7,229 nucleotides of DNA from an uncultured Clostridia bacterium (GCA_947629965.1 CANRFS010000063.1:1-7229), one strand, 5' to 3'; shown: positions 1 to 7,055, counted from the first letter of the stretch. Program-made: numbers and translations. The notes: a model not told the origin generated them from the letters alone.

Positions 1-819
1 TATGTTGCAAAAATATATATTAAAGCATTAAATGCAATTCACTATATGCATGACAAATATTCTTATGAAGCACTAGAGATGGCTCTTCATGATAGAGAAG
101 AAAATATTTTAAGAACAATGGCTTGTGGTATAGCAGGTCTTTCAGTAGTGGCTGATTCACTCTCTGCAATTAAATATGCTAAAGTTAAAGCAATTAGAAA
201 TGAAGACGGACTAGTTGTTGATTATGAAGTTGAAGGAGATTTTCCTAAATACGGAAATGATGATGATAGAGTTGACCAAATTGCTGTTGATTTAGTAAAA
301 GTATTTTTAAATAAATTACAAAAGCATCATACTTATAGACATTCAAAACATACTTTATCTATTCTTACTATTACATCAAATGTAGTATATGGTAAAAATA
401 CTGGAAGCACTCCTGATGGTAGAAAGGCCGGAGAACCTTTTGGACCTGGTGCAAATCCTCTGCATGGAAGAGATACAAATGGTGCTCTTGCAGTATTAAA
501 TACTGTTGCAAAACTTCCTTATGAATATGCAGAAGATGGTATTTCATATACATTTGCAATTACACCTTCAACTCTTGGTAAAGAAGAAGATACAAGAATT
601 TCTAATTTAGTAAATATGCTTGATGGATATTTTTCAAATACAGGTCACCATATTAATGTAAATGTGTTTGATAGATCATTGTTAGAAGATGCTATGGAAC
701 ATCCAGAAAAATATCCTCAGCTTACTATAAGAGTATCTGGATATGCTGTTCATTTTACAAAATTAACAAGAGAACAGCAATTGGATGTTATTAATAGAAC
801 TATACAAGATAGATTTTAG
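1..819 (+). CDS. pflB: Formate acetyltransferase (pyruvate formate-lyase), C-terminal part, 5' end outside window
   Basis: This is the last 272 codons of a glycyl-radical enzyme that converts pyruvate and CoA to acetyl-CoA and formate in the cytoplasm during anaerobic growth. The frame is open to the first base of the window, so the ATG at 46 is internal: 15 in-frame codons before it also match the family (KALNAIHY precedes MHDKYSYEA). Visible hallmarks are RTMACGIAGLS, DSLSAIKYAKVK, TITSNVVYGK, TPDGRKAGEPFGPGANP and the glycyl-radical loop RVSGYAV. The radical glycine codon is at 739-741, 25 residues before the C terminus, much as in E. coli PflB (G734 of 760). The adjacent catalytic cysteine pair of the family would lie upstream and cannot be checked. 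The C terminus is complete (TAG at 817-819). The gene is followed after 23 bases by its activating enzyme, which strongly supports true PFL over other glycyl-radical enzymes such as glycerol dehydratase. Confidence 0.97.
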   Translation, partial: YVAKIYIKALNAIHYMHDKYSYEALEMALHDREENILRTMACGIAGLSVVADSLSAIKYAKVKAIRNEDGLVVDYEVEGDFPKYGNDDDRVDQIAVDLVKVFLNKLQKHHTYRHSKHTLSILTITSNVVYGKNTGSTPDGRKAGEPFGPGANPLHGRDTNGALAVLNTVAKLPYEYAEDGISYTFAITPSTLGKEEDTRISNLVNMLDGYFSNTGHHINVNVFDRSLLEDAMEHPEKYPQLTIRVSGYAVHFTKLTREQQLDVINRTIQDRF

Positions 820-842
820 TACTTTTTTAAGGAGCAAAAAAC

Positions 843-1574
843 ATGGTAGAATATGATCAAACTAAATATGCTAAAATACACTCTATAGAATCTTTTGGAA
901 CGGTAGATGGTCCTGGTATACGATTTGTTATATTCATGCAAGGTTGCCTTTTAAAATGTAAATATTGCCACAACAGAGATACATGGGATATAAATAGCGG
1001 TAATATAGTTTCTTTGGAGGATTTATTAAATAAAATTGAAAGATATAAAAATTATATACTTCCTTCTGGTGGCGGAGTTACTGTAACTGGTGGAGAACCA
1101 TTACTTCAGGCTAAATTTTTAATAAGTCTTTTCAAAGAACTAAGGAATAGGAAGATTCCAACAGCTATTGATACATCTGGTATGGTTAGTATAACTGATG
1201 ATATAAAAGAATTACTTAAATTTACCGATTTAGTTCTATTAGATATAAAGCACATAAATGATGAAAAATGCAAAGAATTAGTTGGTTTTTCAAATAAAAA
1301 AGAATTAGAATTTGCGCGATACTTAAGTGATAATAATATACCTGTTTGGATTAGACAAGTTATTATACATGGTATTACTGATGACGAAGAGGATTTATTC
1401 AATTTAAAAGAATTTATAACTACCCTAAGTAATGTAAAAAAAATAGAATTAATGCCTTATCACGAGCTTGGAAAGTTTAAATGGGAAAATCTTGGGTTTA
1501 ATTATGAGCTTGACGGAGTTCCTGCTGCAACAAGTGAAGATATAGCAAGGGCAAAAAAAATTTTAGGTATTTAA
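843..1574 (+). CDS. pflA: Pyruvate formate-lyase activating enzyme (radical SAM)
   Basis: This 243-residue protein is the normal length for PFL-activating enzyme. It uses a [4Fe-4S] cluster and S-adenosylmethionine to generate the glycyl radical on PflB. The cluster motif CX3CX2C is C35, C39 and C42 (CLLKCKYCHN), followed by the PflA-typical RDTWD. The SAM-binding GGEP motif is at 83-86, DTSG at 110-113, LLDIKH at 132-137, WIRQVIIHGITD at 169-180 and LMPYHELGKFKW at 203-214, all usual in this family. There is no extra ferredoxin-like insertion, which separates it from activases of other glycyl-radical enzymes. The start is fixed by AAGGAG at 829-834, eight bases before the ATG. With only 23 bases between the pflB stop and this start, the two are probably co-transcribed. 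The last codons form part of a terminator hairpin. Confidence 0.97.
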   Translation: MVEYDQTKYAKIHSIESFGTVDGPGIRFVIFMQGCLLKCKYCHNRDTWDINSGNIVSLEDLLNKIERYKNYILPSGGGVTVTGGEPLLQAKFLISLFKELRNRKIPTAIDTSGMVSITDDIKELLKFTDLVLLDIKHINDEKCKELVGFSNKKELEFARYLSDNNIPVWIRQVIIHGITDDEEDLFNLKEFITTLSNVKKIELMPYHELGKFKWENLGFNYELDGVPAATSEDIARAKKILGI

Positions 1575-1591
1575 TTACCTAAAATTTTTTT
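1554..1591. terminator. Bidirectional intrinsic terminator between pflA and the S41 protease gene
   Basis: Bases 1554-1569 (A7, then TTTTAGGTA) pair perfectly with 1576-1591 (TACCTAAAA, then T7), giving a 16-bp stem with a 6-base loop. The pflA stop codon (1572-1574) sits in the loop, so the 3' end of pflA is part of the hairpin. On the + strand the structure ends in a T tract, and on the - strand the A tract becomes a T tract. It can therefore stop both pflBA and the convergent S41 protease gene, whose stop is 20 bases away. The stem has few G-C pairs, so strength is uncertain. Confidence 0.85.
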
Positions 1592-1610
1592 GCTCTATTT
1601 ATATTCAACT

Positions 1611-2810
1611 TTACTTATCTTTTAATTCATCAATTGCCATTTGTAATTGTTCGTCTGTATCATTACCCTCTATTTCTTGAACTTCTATATCTGGACTAAT
1701 TCCTTTTTTATTAATTGTATTTTCATTTGGAGTTTTAAATTCTTTTATAGTTAATTTTAAAGCTCCCCCAGTTGATACTGGAACAATTTCCTGCATAACT
1801 CCTTTTCCATATGTCTTTGTTCCAATTACTTTAGCTACACCATTATCTTTTAATGCACCTATTAAAATTTCTGATGCACTTGCAGAATTTTCATTTGCTA
1901 GAATTACGACTTTAATATCTGAGCTAACTGTAGCATCATTTTTTGCCTTCGTAACTTCTATATTTCCATCCTTATCTAATTCTATCATTATTGTTTTATC
2001 TTTTGATAAAAACAAATCCGCTATATCTGTTGCTTCTGATTCAATTCCTCCACCATTATCTCTAACGTCAACAATTAATGATTTTATATTTTGTTTCATT
2101 AGTTCATTTAATTTATTTTCAAACTCGATAGCTGAATTACTGTCAAATGATAATATTTGTATATATCCTATATTATTATCTAAAACTTCTCCTTCTATTT
2201 GGTTAATTTTAACTGTTCTTCTTTCTACTGTTTTATTAAGTATCTCATCATTTCTTTGTATTTCTAACTCTACGGTACTACCTTCTTCTCCTTTTACTTT
2301 TTTTGCTACAAGACTTAAGTCTAAATCTTTAACATCTTCTCCGTTTACCTTAGTAATAATATCTCCTGTTTTAAGTCCTACTTCTTCTGCTGGAGAACCT
2401 TTAATAGGTAATAAAACTACTACATTTCCTTCTCTATCTTGTGTCATATAAATTCCTATTCCTACATAGTTTCCGTTTACATCTACCATTAGTTCTTCGT
2501 ATTCATCTTTAGTTAAATATTCTGTATACTCATCTCCTAATCCAGCAATATATCCTTTAATAGCATATTCTTCCATAGCACTTTCATTAATTTCACCTAG
2601 ATAGTACTTATCTAAATGTGCCTTTAGCGATTGTATCTTTTCATCTAAATGACCTTCCTCAGAAGTCATTACTATTTCGTCTGCTAAATTAACAGTTCTA
2701 CCTGAATAGTAATTATAAAATATAATTGATGTTGCTATAAATGTTACAGTTGCAGTTATTATAACTGTCATAAAAATTTTATATATATTATTTTTTTTCT
2801 CAAAATTCAT
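1611..2810 (-). CDS. S41 family carboxy-terminal processing protease (CtpA/CtpB type), membrane-anchored, with PDZ domain
   Basis: This is a 399-residue serine protease with a Ser/Lys dyad. A short cytoplasmic N terminus and one transmembrane segment (about 11-33) anchor it with the catalytic part outside. A PDZ domain follows at about 105-185 (YVGIGIYM, GSPAEEVGLKTGDIITKVNG). The S41 core contains DVRDNGGG (248-255), SASASEI (309-315) and TYGKG (333-337). By spacing, the catalytic residues are S311, K336 and Q340, the same intervals as S309/K334/Q338 of B. subtilis CtpB. The family cuts near C termini of exported proteins. A TTG 15 bases upstream would give 404 residues, but it lies within the ribosome binding site, so the ATG at 2810 is preferred. 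The gene is last in the ftsEX block, 117 bases after the second M23 gene. CtpB in B. subtilis acts in sporulation signalling; the substrate here is unknown. Confidence 0.93.
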   Translation of the reverse strand: MNFEKKNNIYKIFMTVIITATVTFIATSIIFYNYYSGRTVNLADEIVMTSEEGHLDEKIQSLKAHLDKYYLGEINESAMEEYAIKGYIAGLGDEYTEYLTKDEYEELMVDVNGNYVGIGIYMTQDREGNVVVLLPIKGSPAEEVGLKTGDIITKVNGEDVKDLDLSLVAKKVKGEEGSTVELEIQRNDEILNKTVERRTVKINQIEGEVLDNNIGYIQILSFDSNSAIEFENKLNELMKQNIKSLIVDVRDNGGGIESEATDIADLFLSKDKTIMIELDKDGNIEVTKAKNDATVSSDIKVVILANENSASASEILIGALKDNGVAKVIGTKTYGKGVMQEIVPVSTGGALKLTIKEFKTPNENTINKKGISPDIEVQEIEGNDTDEQLQMAIDELKDK

Positions 2811-2817
2811 TAAATTG

Positions 2818-2823
2818 CCTCCC
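2818..2823 (-). promoter_or_regulatory. Ribosome binding site that sets the S41 protease start
   Basis: On the - strand GGGAGG stands 7 bases before the ATG at 2810, ideal spacing. The alternative in-frame TTG (2825-2823) overlaps the first base of this motif and has no Shine-Dalgarno sequence of its own, so it is not a credible start. Confidence 0.8.
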
Positions 2824-2886
2824 AAAATATTATATTAAGAATTACAAAGTTTATGAGATTTTAAATCTTTTAATTACAAAACTTGC

Positions 2887-2911
2887 GGGGCATACTCTAA
2901 TAATATGCCCC
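2887..2911 (-). terminator. GC-rich hairpin between the second M23 gene and the S41 protease gene; weak terminator or attenuator
   Basis: GGGGCATA (2887-2894) and TATGCCCC (2904-2911) form a perfect 8-bp stem with a 9-base loop, standing out in AT-rich surroundings. It starts 17 bases after the M23 stop codon. On the - strand it is followed by GCAAGTTTTG, a poor U tract, so complete termination is doubtful. It may only reduce read-through into the protease gene or protect the 3' end of the upstream message. The stem is clear; the function is inferred. Confidence 0.55.
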
Positions 2912-2927
2912 AAACTTTTCATATGAT

Positions 2928-4088
2928 TTACAAATAATTTCTAGGATCACGTCTACAGTCTCCAGATCCTCCACCATAAACCCAAGAATAAGGTGCAACT
3001 CTTACTTCAAAATGTAAGTGTGGTCCGCTTGAATTACCAGTATTTCCACTAAGCATTATAGGTTGTCCTTTCTTTACAACTGCGCCTTCTGAAACATAAA
3101 ATGTTCCACAGCCATGTCCATAATATGTACGTAAACCATTTGCATGCTGTATTATACAGCATTGTCCGAGTCCTCCTGCTCTCCAACCTGTAGCAAGAAC
3201 TACACCGTCTCCAGCTGCATATACTGTTGTTCCTATTGGAACTCCATAGTCTATAGCTCCATGATATGTACCACTACTATAATACATTGTTGCTGTAATT
3301 ACTCCTGACATAACAGGTCTTTGGAATGTTCCATCCCCACCTAAATTCTGTATCTGACCACTATATTGTTGTTCCATTGCTCTTAATTGTTCTTCTAATT
3401 CTCTATTTTCTTCATTTAATTTATCTATTTCTTCTTGCAATTTTTTATCTTCTTCATTTAATTCAGATACTTGTTGTTCTTTTTGTGCTTGTGTATTTTT
3501 TAAATCTTTCTGAGCCTTCTCTTTACCACTTTTTAAATTTTCTACTTGTGCTTTACTTGTTTCTAATGTATTTTTTGCTTCTTGAATTTCATTTTTATTT
3601 TTTTCAATCTGTTCTAATAATTCATTATCTTTTTCAGCTATTTCTCCTACAACATACCAACTAGATATCATATCCCATAAAGATTCTCCTCCTAGTAGTA
3701 CATCTAAATATGTTGTCTCTCCTGCTTCGTACTGTGCTATAATTCTAGCTTGAAGCATTTTTTCTTGTTCATCATATTTCTTTTCTGCCTCTTCCAATTT
3801 TGCTTGTTCTTCTGAAATTGAAGCTTCTAACTCTGATAATTGTTCATCATATTCATCTATTTGATTTTGGAATTGAGTAATTCTACTTGTTAAATCTTGT
3901 ATCTGTTTGTTTGTTTCTTTTATTTGTTCTCCAACTTCTTCTTGCTCCTTTTCTTTTTCCTTCAATTCATCTTGTATACCTTGTTGTTCATCCTGTATTT
4001 CTGATTGTGTTTTAGCAAATGTTACCATTACGTTCGTTGATAGTATTAATATTACCAATAATAAAGCGACTACTATTTTCTTTTTCAT
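2928..4088 (-). CDS. Secreted coiled-coil M23 peptidoglycan peptidase (EnvC/PcsB-like), second copy
   Basis: This 386-residue protein is predicted to be exported and to cut peptidoglycan cross-bridges or stems. It has a signal peptide with likely cleavage after A25 (VTFA/KT). A long charged coiled coil runs over about 28-245 and is broken by YEAGETTYLDVLL (120-132) and a short hydrophobic segment, as in FtsX-binding hydrolase partners. The M23/LytM domain (about 255-386) has zinc ligands H276 and D280 (HGAID) and H359, with catalytic-type H325 (YYGHG) and H357 (HLHFEV), so it should be active, unlike degenerate EnvC. It carries four cysteines (C310, C311, C327, C378), rare in exported proteins and absent from its neighbour copy. 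The start is set by GGAGG at 4096-4100, 7 bases before the ATG. It begins 17 bases after the stop of the first copy, so the two are surely in one operon. Confidence 0.92.
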   Translation of the reverse strand: MKKKIVVALLLVILILSTNVMVTFAKTQSEIQDEQQGIQDELKEKEKEQEEVGEQIKETNKQIQDLTSRITQFQNQIDEYDEQLSELEASISEEQAKLEEAEKKYDEQEKMLQARIIAQYEAGETTYLDVLLGGESLWDMISSWYVVGEIAEKDNELLEQIEKNKNEIQEAKNTLETSKAQVENLKSGKEKAQKDLKNTQAQKEQQVSELNEEDKKLQEEIDKLNEENRELEEQLRAMEQQYSGQIQNLGGDGTFQRPVMSGVITATMYYSSGTYHGAIDYGVPIGTTVYAAGDGVVLATGWRAGGLGQCCIIQHANGLRTYYGHGCGTFYVSEGAVVKKGQPIMLSGNTGNSSGPHLHFEVRVAPYSWVYGGGSGDCRRDPRNYL

Positions 4089-4105
4089 ACTCTTTCCTCC
4101 GTTTT

Positions 4106-5326
4106 TTAATTTGTTTTTTCGCTTGTCTTCTCATTTGCCTGTTCATTATTATTTGTTTCATCTTTTTGATCTAGGTAATTAGACTGATTACCTAAAAACT
4201 CTAATGAATCTATTGCTGTACCATTAATTCTTACTTCAAAATGTAAATGTGGTCCAGTAGACCATCCTGTTGATCCAGATTTCATTATTAAGTCACCTTT
4301 TTTAACCGTTTGTCCAACTTCTGCAATTCGTTCTGATCCATGTCCATATAGAGTTGTTATACCACCTCCATGGTCAATCACTATCATATTTCCATAAGAT
4401 GTTGAATATGTTGACTGTATAACCACTCCATCATTTGATGCTATTATGTAACTTCCTGTTGGCATTCCGATATCTGTTCCTGTATGTAATCTGTTAACTT
4501 TTAAAATTGGATGAAATCTCATACCATACCTAGATGTTATTGTTGAATATCCTGGAGCTGGCCAAATAAATTCTCCACCAACAAAGTCTTCACTGAGATT
4601 TAAAGATGTCAATAATGTTATTTGTGCCTCTAAACTATTTAATTCTGTTTGATACTTATCAATTTTTTCTTGTGTAGCTTTTTCATCCTCAGAAAGTTTT
4701 GCAATATAACTATTTCTAATTATTTTAGAATTTTCTAATGATATTGCTGTTTTCTCTTTGTTTTTCTTTAGTGTCTCTAAATTTGCTTTTCTATCTGATA
4801 ATGCTTGTTTTATGCTTTCAATTTGTTCTTTTTGTCTTTCTATATTTACTAATATATCATTATCATATTGTGCTATTTTACTTATTAAGTAATAATTAGA
4901 AATGAACTCTGATACACTGTTAGATTTTAATAATACGTCTAAATAGTAAATATCTCCAGCTTCATATATAGCTAAAATTCTATTTTCAAATGTTCTTTTT
5001 TGAACATTATAGTTTTCTTCTATTATGTTTAATTGCGAAGTTACTCCATCTATTTCTTCTGATACTTTATTTAAATTTTTTTCTAACGAGGAAATTTCAT
5101 TTTCATATGTACTAATTTTTAAATTTAAATTATTTAATTGTTCTAAATTTTCTGTAAGTTCAATTTGTATATTTTCTATATCTTCATTTGCATCATTTAT
5201 TTGTTCTTGTATTTCGCTTTTATGATTTTGCAAGTCATTTATATTTTCTGCAAAAGCTATACCAGCAAATGAAATTATAGATATCATTATAAATGTTAAA
5301 ATTATTAATAATGTTTTTTTATTCAT
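4106..5326 (-). CDS. Secreted coiled-coil M23 peptidoglycan peptidase (EnvC/PcsB-like), first copy
   Basis: This 406-residue exported hydrolase has a signal peptide with likely cleavage after A26 (AFA/EN). A coiled coil spans about 28-248 and contains the conserved YEAGDIYYLDVLL segment (121-133) and FISNYYLISKIAQYD. The M23 domain begins near 252 with the canonical SRYGMRFHPI; zinc ligands are H281 and D285 (HTGTD) and H362, and catalytic-type histidines are H329 (LYGHG) and H360 (HLHFEV). A hydrophilic Asn/Glu/Lys/Thr tail (about 386-406) follows the domain and is missing from the second copy. It lies 16 bases downstream of ftsX, the position expected for the FtsX-driven hydrolase (PcsB and EnvC are the known models). 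The ATG at 5326 is chosen over a GTG at 5338, which would add four residues but lies inside the ribosome binding site AGGTGA. Confidence 0.92.
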   Translation of the reverse strand: MNKKTLLIILTFIMISIISFAGIAFAENINDLQNHKSEIQEQINDANEDIENIQIELTENLEQLNNLNLKISTYENEISSLEKNLNKVSEEIDGVTSQLNIIEENYNVQKRTFENRILAIYEAGDIYYLDVLLKSNSVSEFISNYYLISKIAQYDNDILVNIERQKEQIESIKQALSDRKANLETLKKNKEKTAISLENSKIIRNSYIAKLSEDEKATQEKIDKYQTELNSLEAQITLLTSLNLSEDFVGGEFIWPAPGYSTITSRYGMRFHPILKVNRLHTGTDIGMPTGSYIIASNDGVVIQSTYSTSYGNMIVIDHGGGITTLYGHGSERIAEVGQTVKKGDLIMKSGSTGWSTGPHLHFEVRINGTAIDSLEFLGNQSNYLDQKDETNNNEQANEKTSEKTN

Positions 5327-5334
5327 TGCAATAG

Positions 5335-5340
5335 TCACCT
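5335..5340 (-). promoter_or_regulatory. Ribosome binding site that sets the start of the first M23 gene
   Basis: AGGTGA on the - strand is 8 bases before the ATG at 5326. The in-frame GTG at 5338-5336 is part of this motif and so is unlikely to be the start. This site is a weaker match to the 16S tail than the GGAGG of the second M23 gene. Confidence 0.65.
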
Positions 5341-5342
5341 AC

Positions 5343-6239
5343 TTAAACATCAAGGTACTTTTTCATAGAAATTGAGCTACCTACAATACCTATTCCAACT
5401 CCTAATAACATATATACTAATATTATTTGCCAAAGCATATCTCCAAAGCTTAATAAATCTATAGCTAACTTTTGCCATGTTTCAGATTGAGCAAGCTGTG
5501 TAGCAATATAATTATAACCGCCACCTACAACTATAATTGATAATATTCCTGAAAATAATCCTATTATAATACCTTCTATCATAAATGGAGCTCTTATAAA
5601 TCCATTTGTCGCACCAACATATTTCATTATAGATATTTCTTTTCTTCTTGCATGAACTGTAAGTTTTATTGTATTAGATATAATGAATAGTGATATTAAA
5701 ATTAATATTACGAACATAACAAATGTTACAATTTGTACAGTGTTTCCTATATTAGATAATGTTTCTACAGTATCACTTTTGTTTTGTATTTCTTTTACAT
5801 TTTCTAATTTGCTTATTGCATCATAAACTTGATTATTTAAAGATAAATCTGTTAATGTAACAATATATGAAACTTCAAAGAAATCTAAGTCATATCCTTC
5901 TATAGCTTTTGCATTTTTTCCAAATCTCTTTTTAATAGTGTTGTATCCCTCTTCTTTTGATACAAATTCTACAGTATTTATTCCTTCAATATTATTTAAA
6001 TCTTCTCTTAATTTATCTATCTGATCCTGAGTTGCTTCTGGATACATAAATACTTGCATTCCTTGTTGTTCTTCTAATTTATTTATTATATTATTTATGT
6101 TTCTGCCTATTGTAAAGAAAAATCCAAATATAAGCATCGTAGCACACATTACTCCTAAGCAAGAAAATGTAGATTTTTTATTTTTAAAAACGTTTCTAAA
6201 ACCTTCTGATAAAAAATATCCTATAACATTATATTTCAC
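5343..6239 (-). CDS. ftsX: Cell division ABC transporter-like membrane protein FtsX
   Basis: This 298-residue integral membrane protein is the usual length for Gram-positive FtsX. Predicted layout: cytoplasmic N terminus, TM1 at about 24-45, a large extracellular domain (about 46-167) that in the family binds coiled-coil hydrolases, then TM2 (168-190), TM3 (219-243) and TM4 (269-291). The family signature ARRKEISIMKYVGAT (197-211) lies in the cytoplasmic loop after TM2. FtsX does not transport a known solute; it passes the ATP cycle of FtsE to wall hydrolases outside. The start is a GTG overlapping the ftsE stop (GTGA), preceded at 9 bases by AAAGGTGG. No in-frame ATG exists before TM1, which supports the GTG. 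The next gene is an M23 hydrolase, its probable partner. Confidence 0.95.
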   Translation of the reverse strand: MKYNVIGYFLSEGFRNVFKNKKSTFSCLGVMCATMLIFGFFFTIGRNINNIINKLEEQQGMQVFMYPEATQDQIDKLREDLNNIEGINTVEFVSKEEGYNTIKKRFGKNAKAIEGYDLDFFEVSYIVTLTDLSLNNQVYDAISKLENVKEIQNKSDTVETLSNIGNTVQIVTFVMFVILILISLFIISNTIKLTVHARRKEISIMKYVGATNGFIRAPFMIEGIIIGLFSGILSIIVVGGGYNYIATQLAQSETWQKLAIDLLSFGDMLWQIILVYMLLGVGIGIVGSSISMKKYLDV

Positions 6240-6916
6240 TTACTATACCCACCTTTTCTATCATCTCTTACAATTACGCCTTTTTCAATTTCGATAACTC
6301 TTTTTTTCATTTTGTCTACTATATCTTTTGCGTGTGTTGCAATAACTACTGTAGTACCTCTCAAATTAATTTCATTTAGTAAATTCATAATATCCCATGC
6401 AGTTTCTGGATCTAAGTTTCCTGTTGGCTCATCTGCAATGATCATTGATGGATTATTAACTAATGCTCTAGCAAGTGCAACTCTTTGTTGTTCTCCTCCT
6501 GATAATTCATCTGGATAAACTTTTGCTTTACCACTTAATCCTACAAGTGAAAGGACCATTGGCACTTGTCTTCTTATATGCTTTGGTGTAGCTTTTACTA
6601 TGTGCATGGCAAATGCTACATTTTCATATACTGTTTTATCTGGAAGTAACCTAAAATCTTGGAAAACGACTCCCATGCTTCTTCTTAAATATGGTATTCT
6701 TTTAGGTTTTAAAAAAGTAGTATCTTTTCCATTTATAATTATATTTCCAGAAGTAGGCTCTTCTTCTTTTAATATTAGTTTTATGAGTGTTGATTTTCCA
6801 GATCCCGAAGCACCTACTAAAAATGCAAATTCGCCTTTTTCTATTTTAAAATTTGCATTATTTACAGCCTCTGTTCCTGTTGAATATTTTTTATATACAT
6901 TTCTAAATTCAATCAT
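6236..6916 (-). CDS. ftsE: Cell division ATP-binding protein FtsE
   Basis: This 226-residue ABC ATPase is the normal length for FtsE and works as the cytoplasmic motor bound to FtsX. All nucleotide-binding motifs are intact: Walker A GASGSGKST (35-43), Q-loop Q86 (VVFQDFRLL), signature LSGGEQQR (138-145), Walker B MIIADEP with catalytic E163, D-loop GNLDP (166-170) and switch H195. The segment VVFQDFRLLPDKTVYENVAF is characteristic of FtsE as opposed to the related LolD/MacB ATPases, and the adjacent ftsX settles the call. The start ATG has GAGGT at 6923-6927, 6 bases upstream. It is the first gene after a good sigma-A promoter, and it overlaps ftsX by 4 bases, implying translational coupling and matched production of the two subunits. 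Confidence 0.97.
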   Translation of the reverse strand: MIEFRNVYKKYSTGTEAVNNANFKIEKGEFAFLVGASGSGKSTLIKLILKEEEPTSGNIIINGKDTTFLKPKRIPYLRRSMGVVFQDFRLLPDKTVYENVAFAMHIVKATPKHIRRQVPMVLSLVGLSGKAKVYPDELSGGEQQRVALARALVNNPSMIIADEPTGNLDPETAWDIMNLLNEINLRGTTVVIATHAKDIVDKMKKRVIEIEKGVIVRDDRKGGYSK

Positions 6917-6951
6917 GTAGTTACCTCAAATTTTCTAAAATTATATAGTTA

Positions 6952-6980
6952 ATTATAATAATAATATGTAATAATTGCAA
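6952..6980 (-). promoter_or_regulatory. Probable sigma-A promoter for the ftsEX operon
   Basis: On the - strand, TTGCAA (6980-6975; 4 of 6 bases of the -35 consensus) and a perfect -10 TATAAT (6957-6952) are separated by exactly 17 bases. Transcription would begin near 6945, giving a leader of about 30 bases that contains the ftsE ribosome binding site. The region is very AT-rich, so TATAAT alone would mean little; the spacing and position make it credible. I see no clear operator. Confidence 0.6.
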
Positions 6981-7055
6981 TAGATTTTTCCTAAATATCA
7001 TGTAAATTTAATATTTTTGTAATATTATGAAAATATTTGGAGAATGCCTCTAAAA

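Noticed and set aside
46..48. ATG at 46 as a start for a short independent protein
   Set aside because: The frame continues to the first base of the window with codons matching PflB, so this is an internal methionine of a truncated gene.
1106..1402. Open - strand frame inside pflA (and 371-559 inside pflB)
   Set aside because: Antisense to highly conserved enzymes; low-complexity translations with no recognisable domain.
2811..2825. TTG start giving a 404-residue S41 protease; similarly GTG at 5338 giving a 410-residue M23 protein
   Set aside because: Both codons overlap the Shine-Dalgarno sequence of the downstream ATG, which is correctly spaced.
2829..2834. TATAAT on the - strand just before the S41 protease gene
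   Set aside because: No -35 match at 16-18 bases, and the start point would fall in the ribosome binding site. TTGTAA further upstream pairs only with a weak CATAAA at 18 bases. Not enough for a promoter call.
3326..3664. Open + strand frame opposite the second M23 gene (also 3907-4182 and 5025-5225 opposite the coiled coils)
   Set aside because: These are antisense to coiled-coil regions rich in Glu/Lys/Gln codons, which read as Leu/Phe/Ser on the other strand. They lack family similarity and a credible ribosome binding site.
6600..6920. Open + strand frames opposite ftsE (also 6312-6518) and opposite ftsX (6097-6297)
   Set aside because: They lie wholly or almost wholly on top of well-supported genes with intact motifs; composition is that of a complement strand.
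7027..7053. Possible 8-codon + strand peptide (MKIFGECL)
   Set aside because: Too short, no ribosome binding site at a proper distance, and easily expected by chance.
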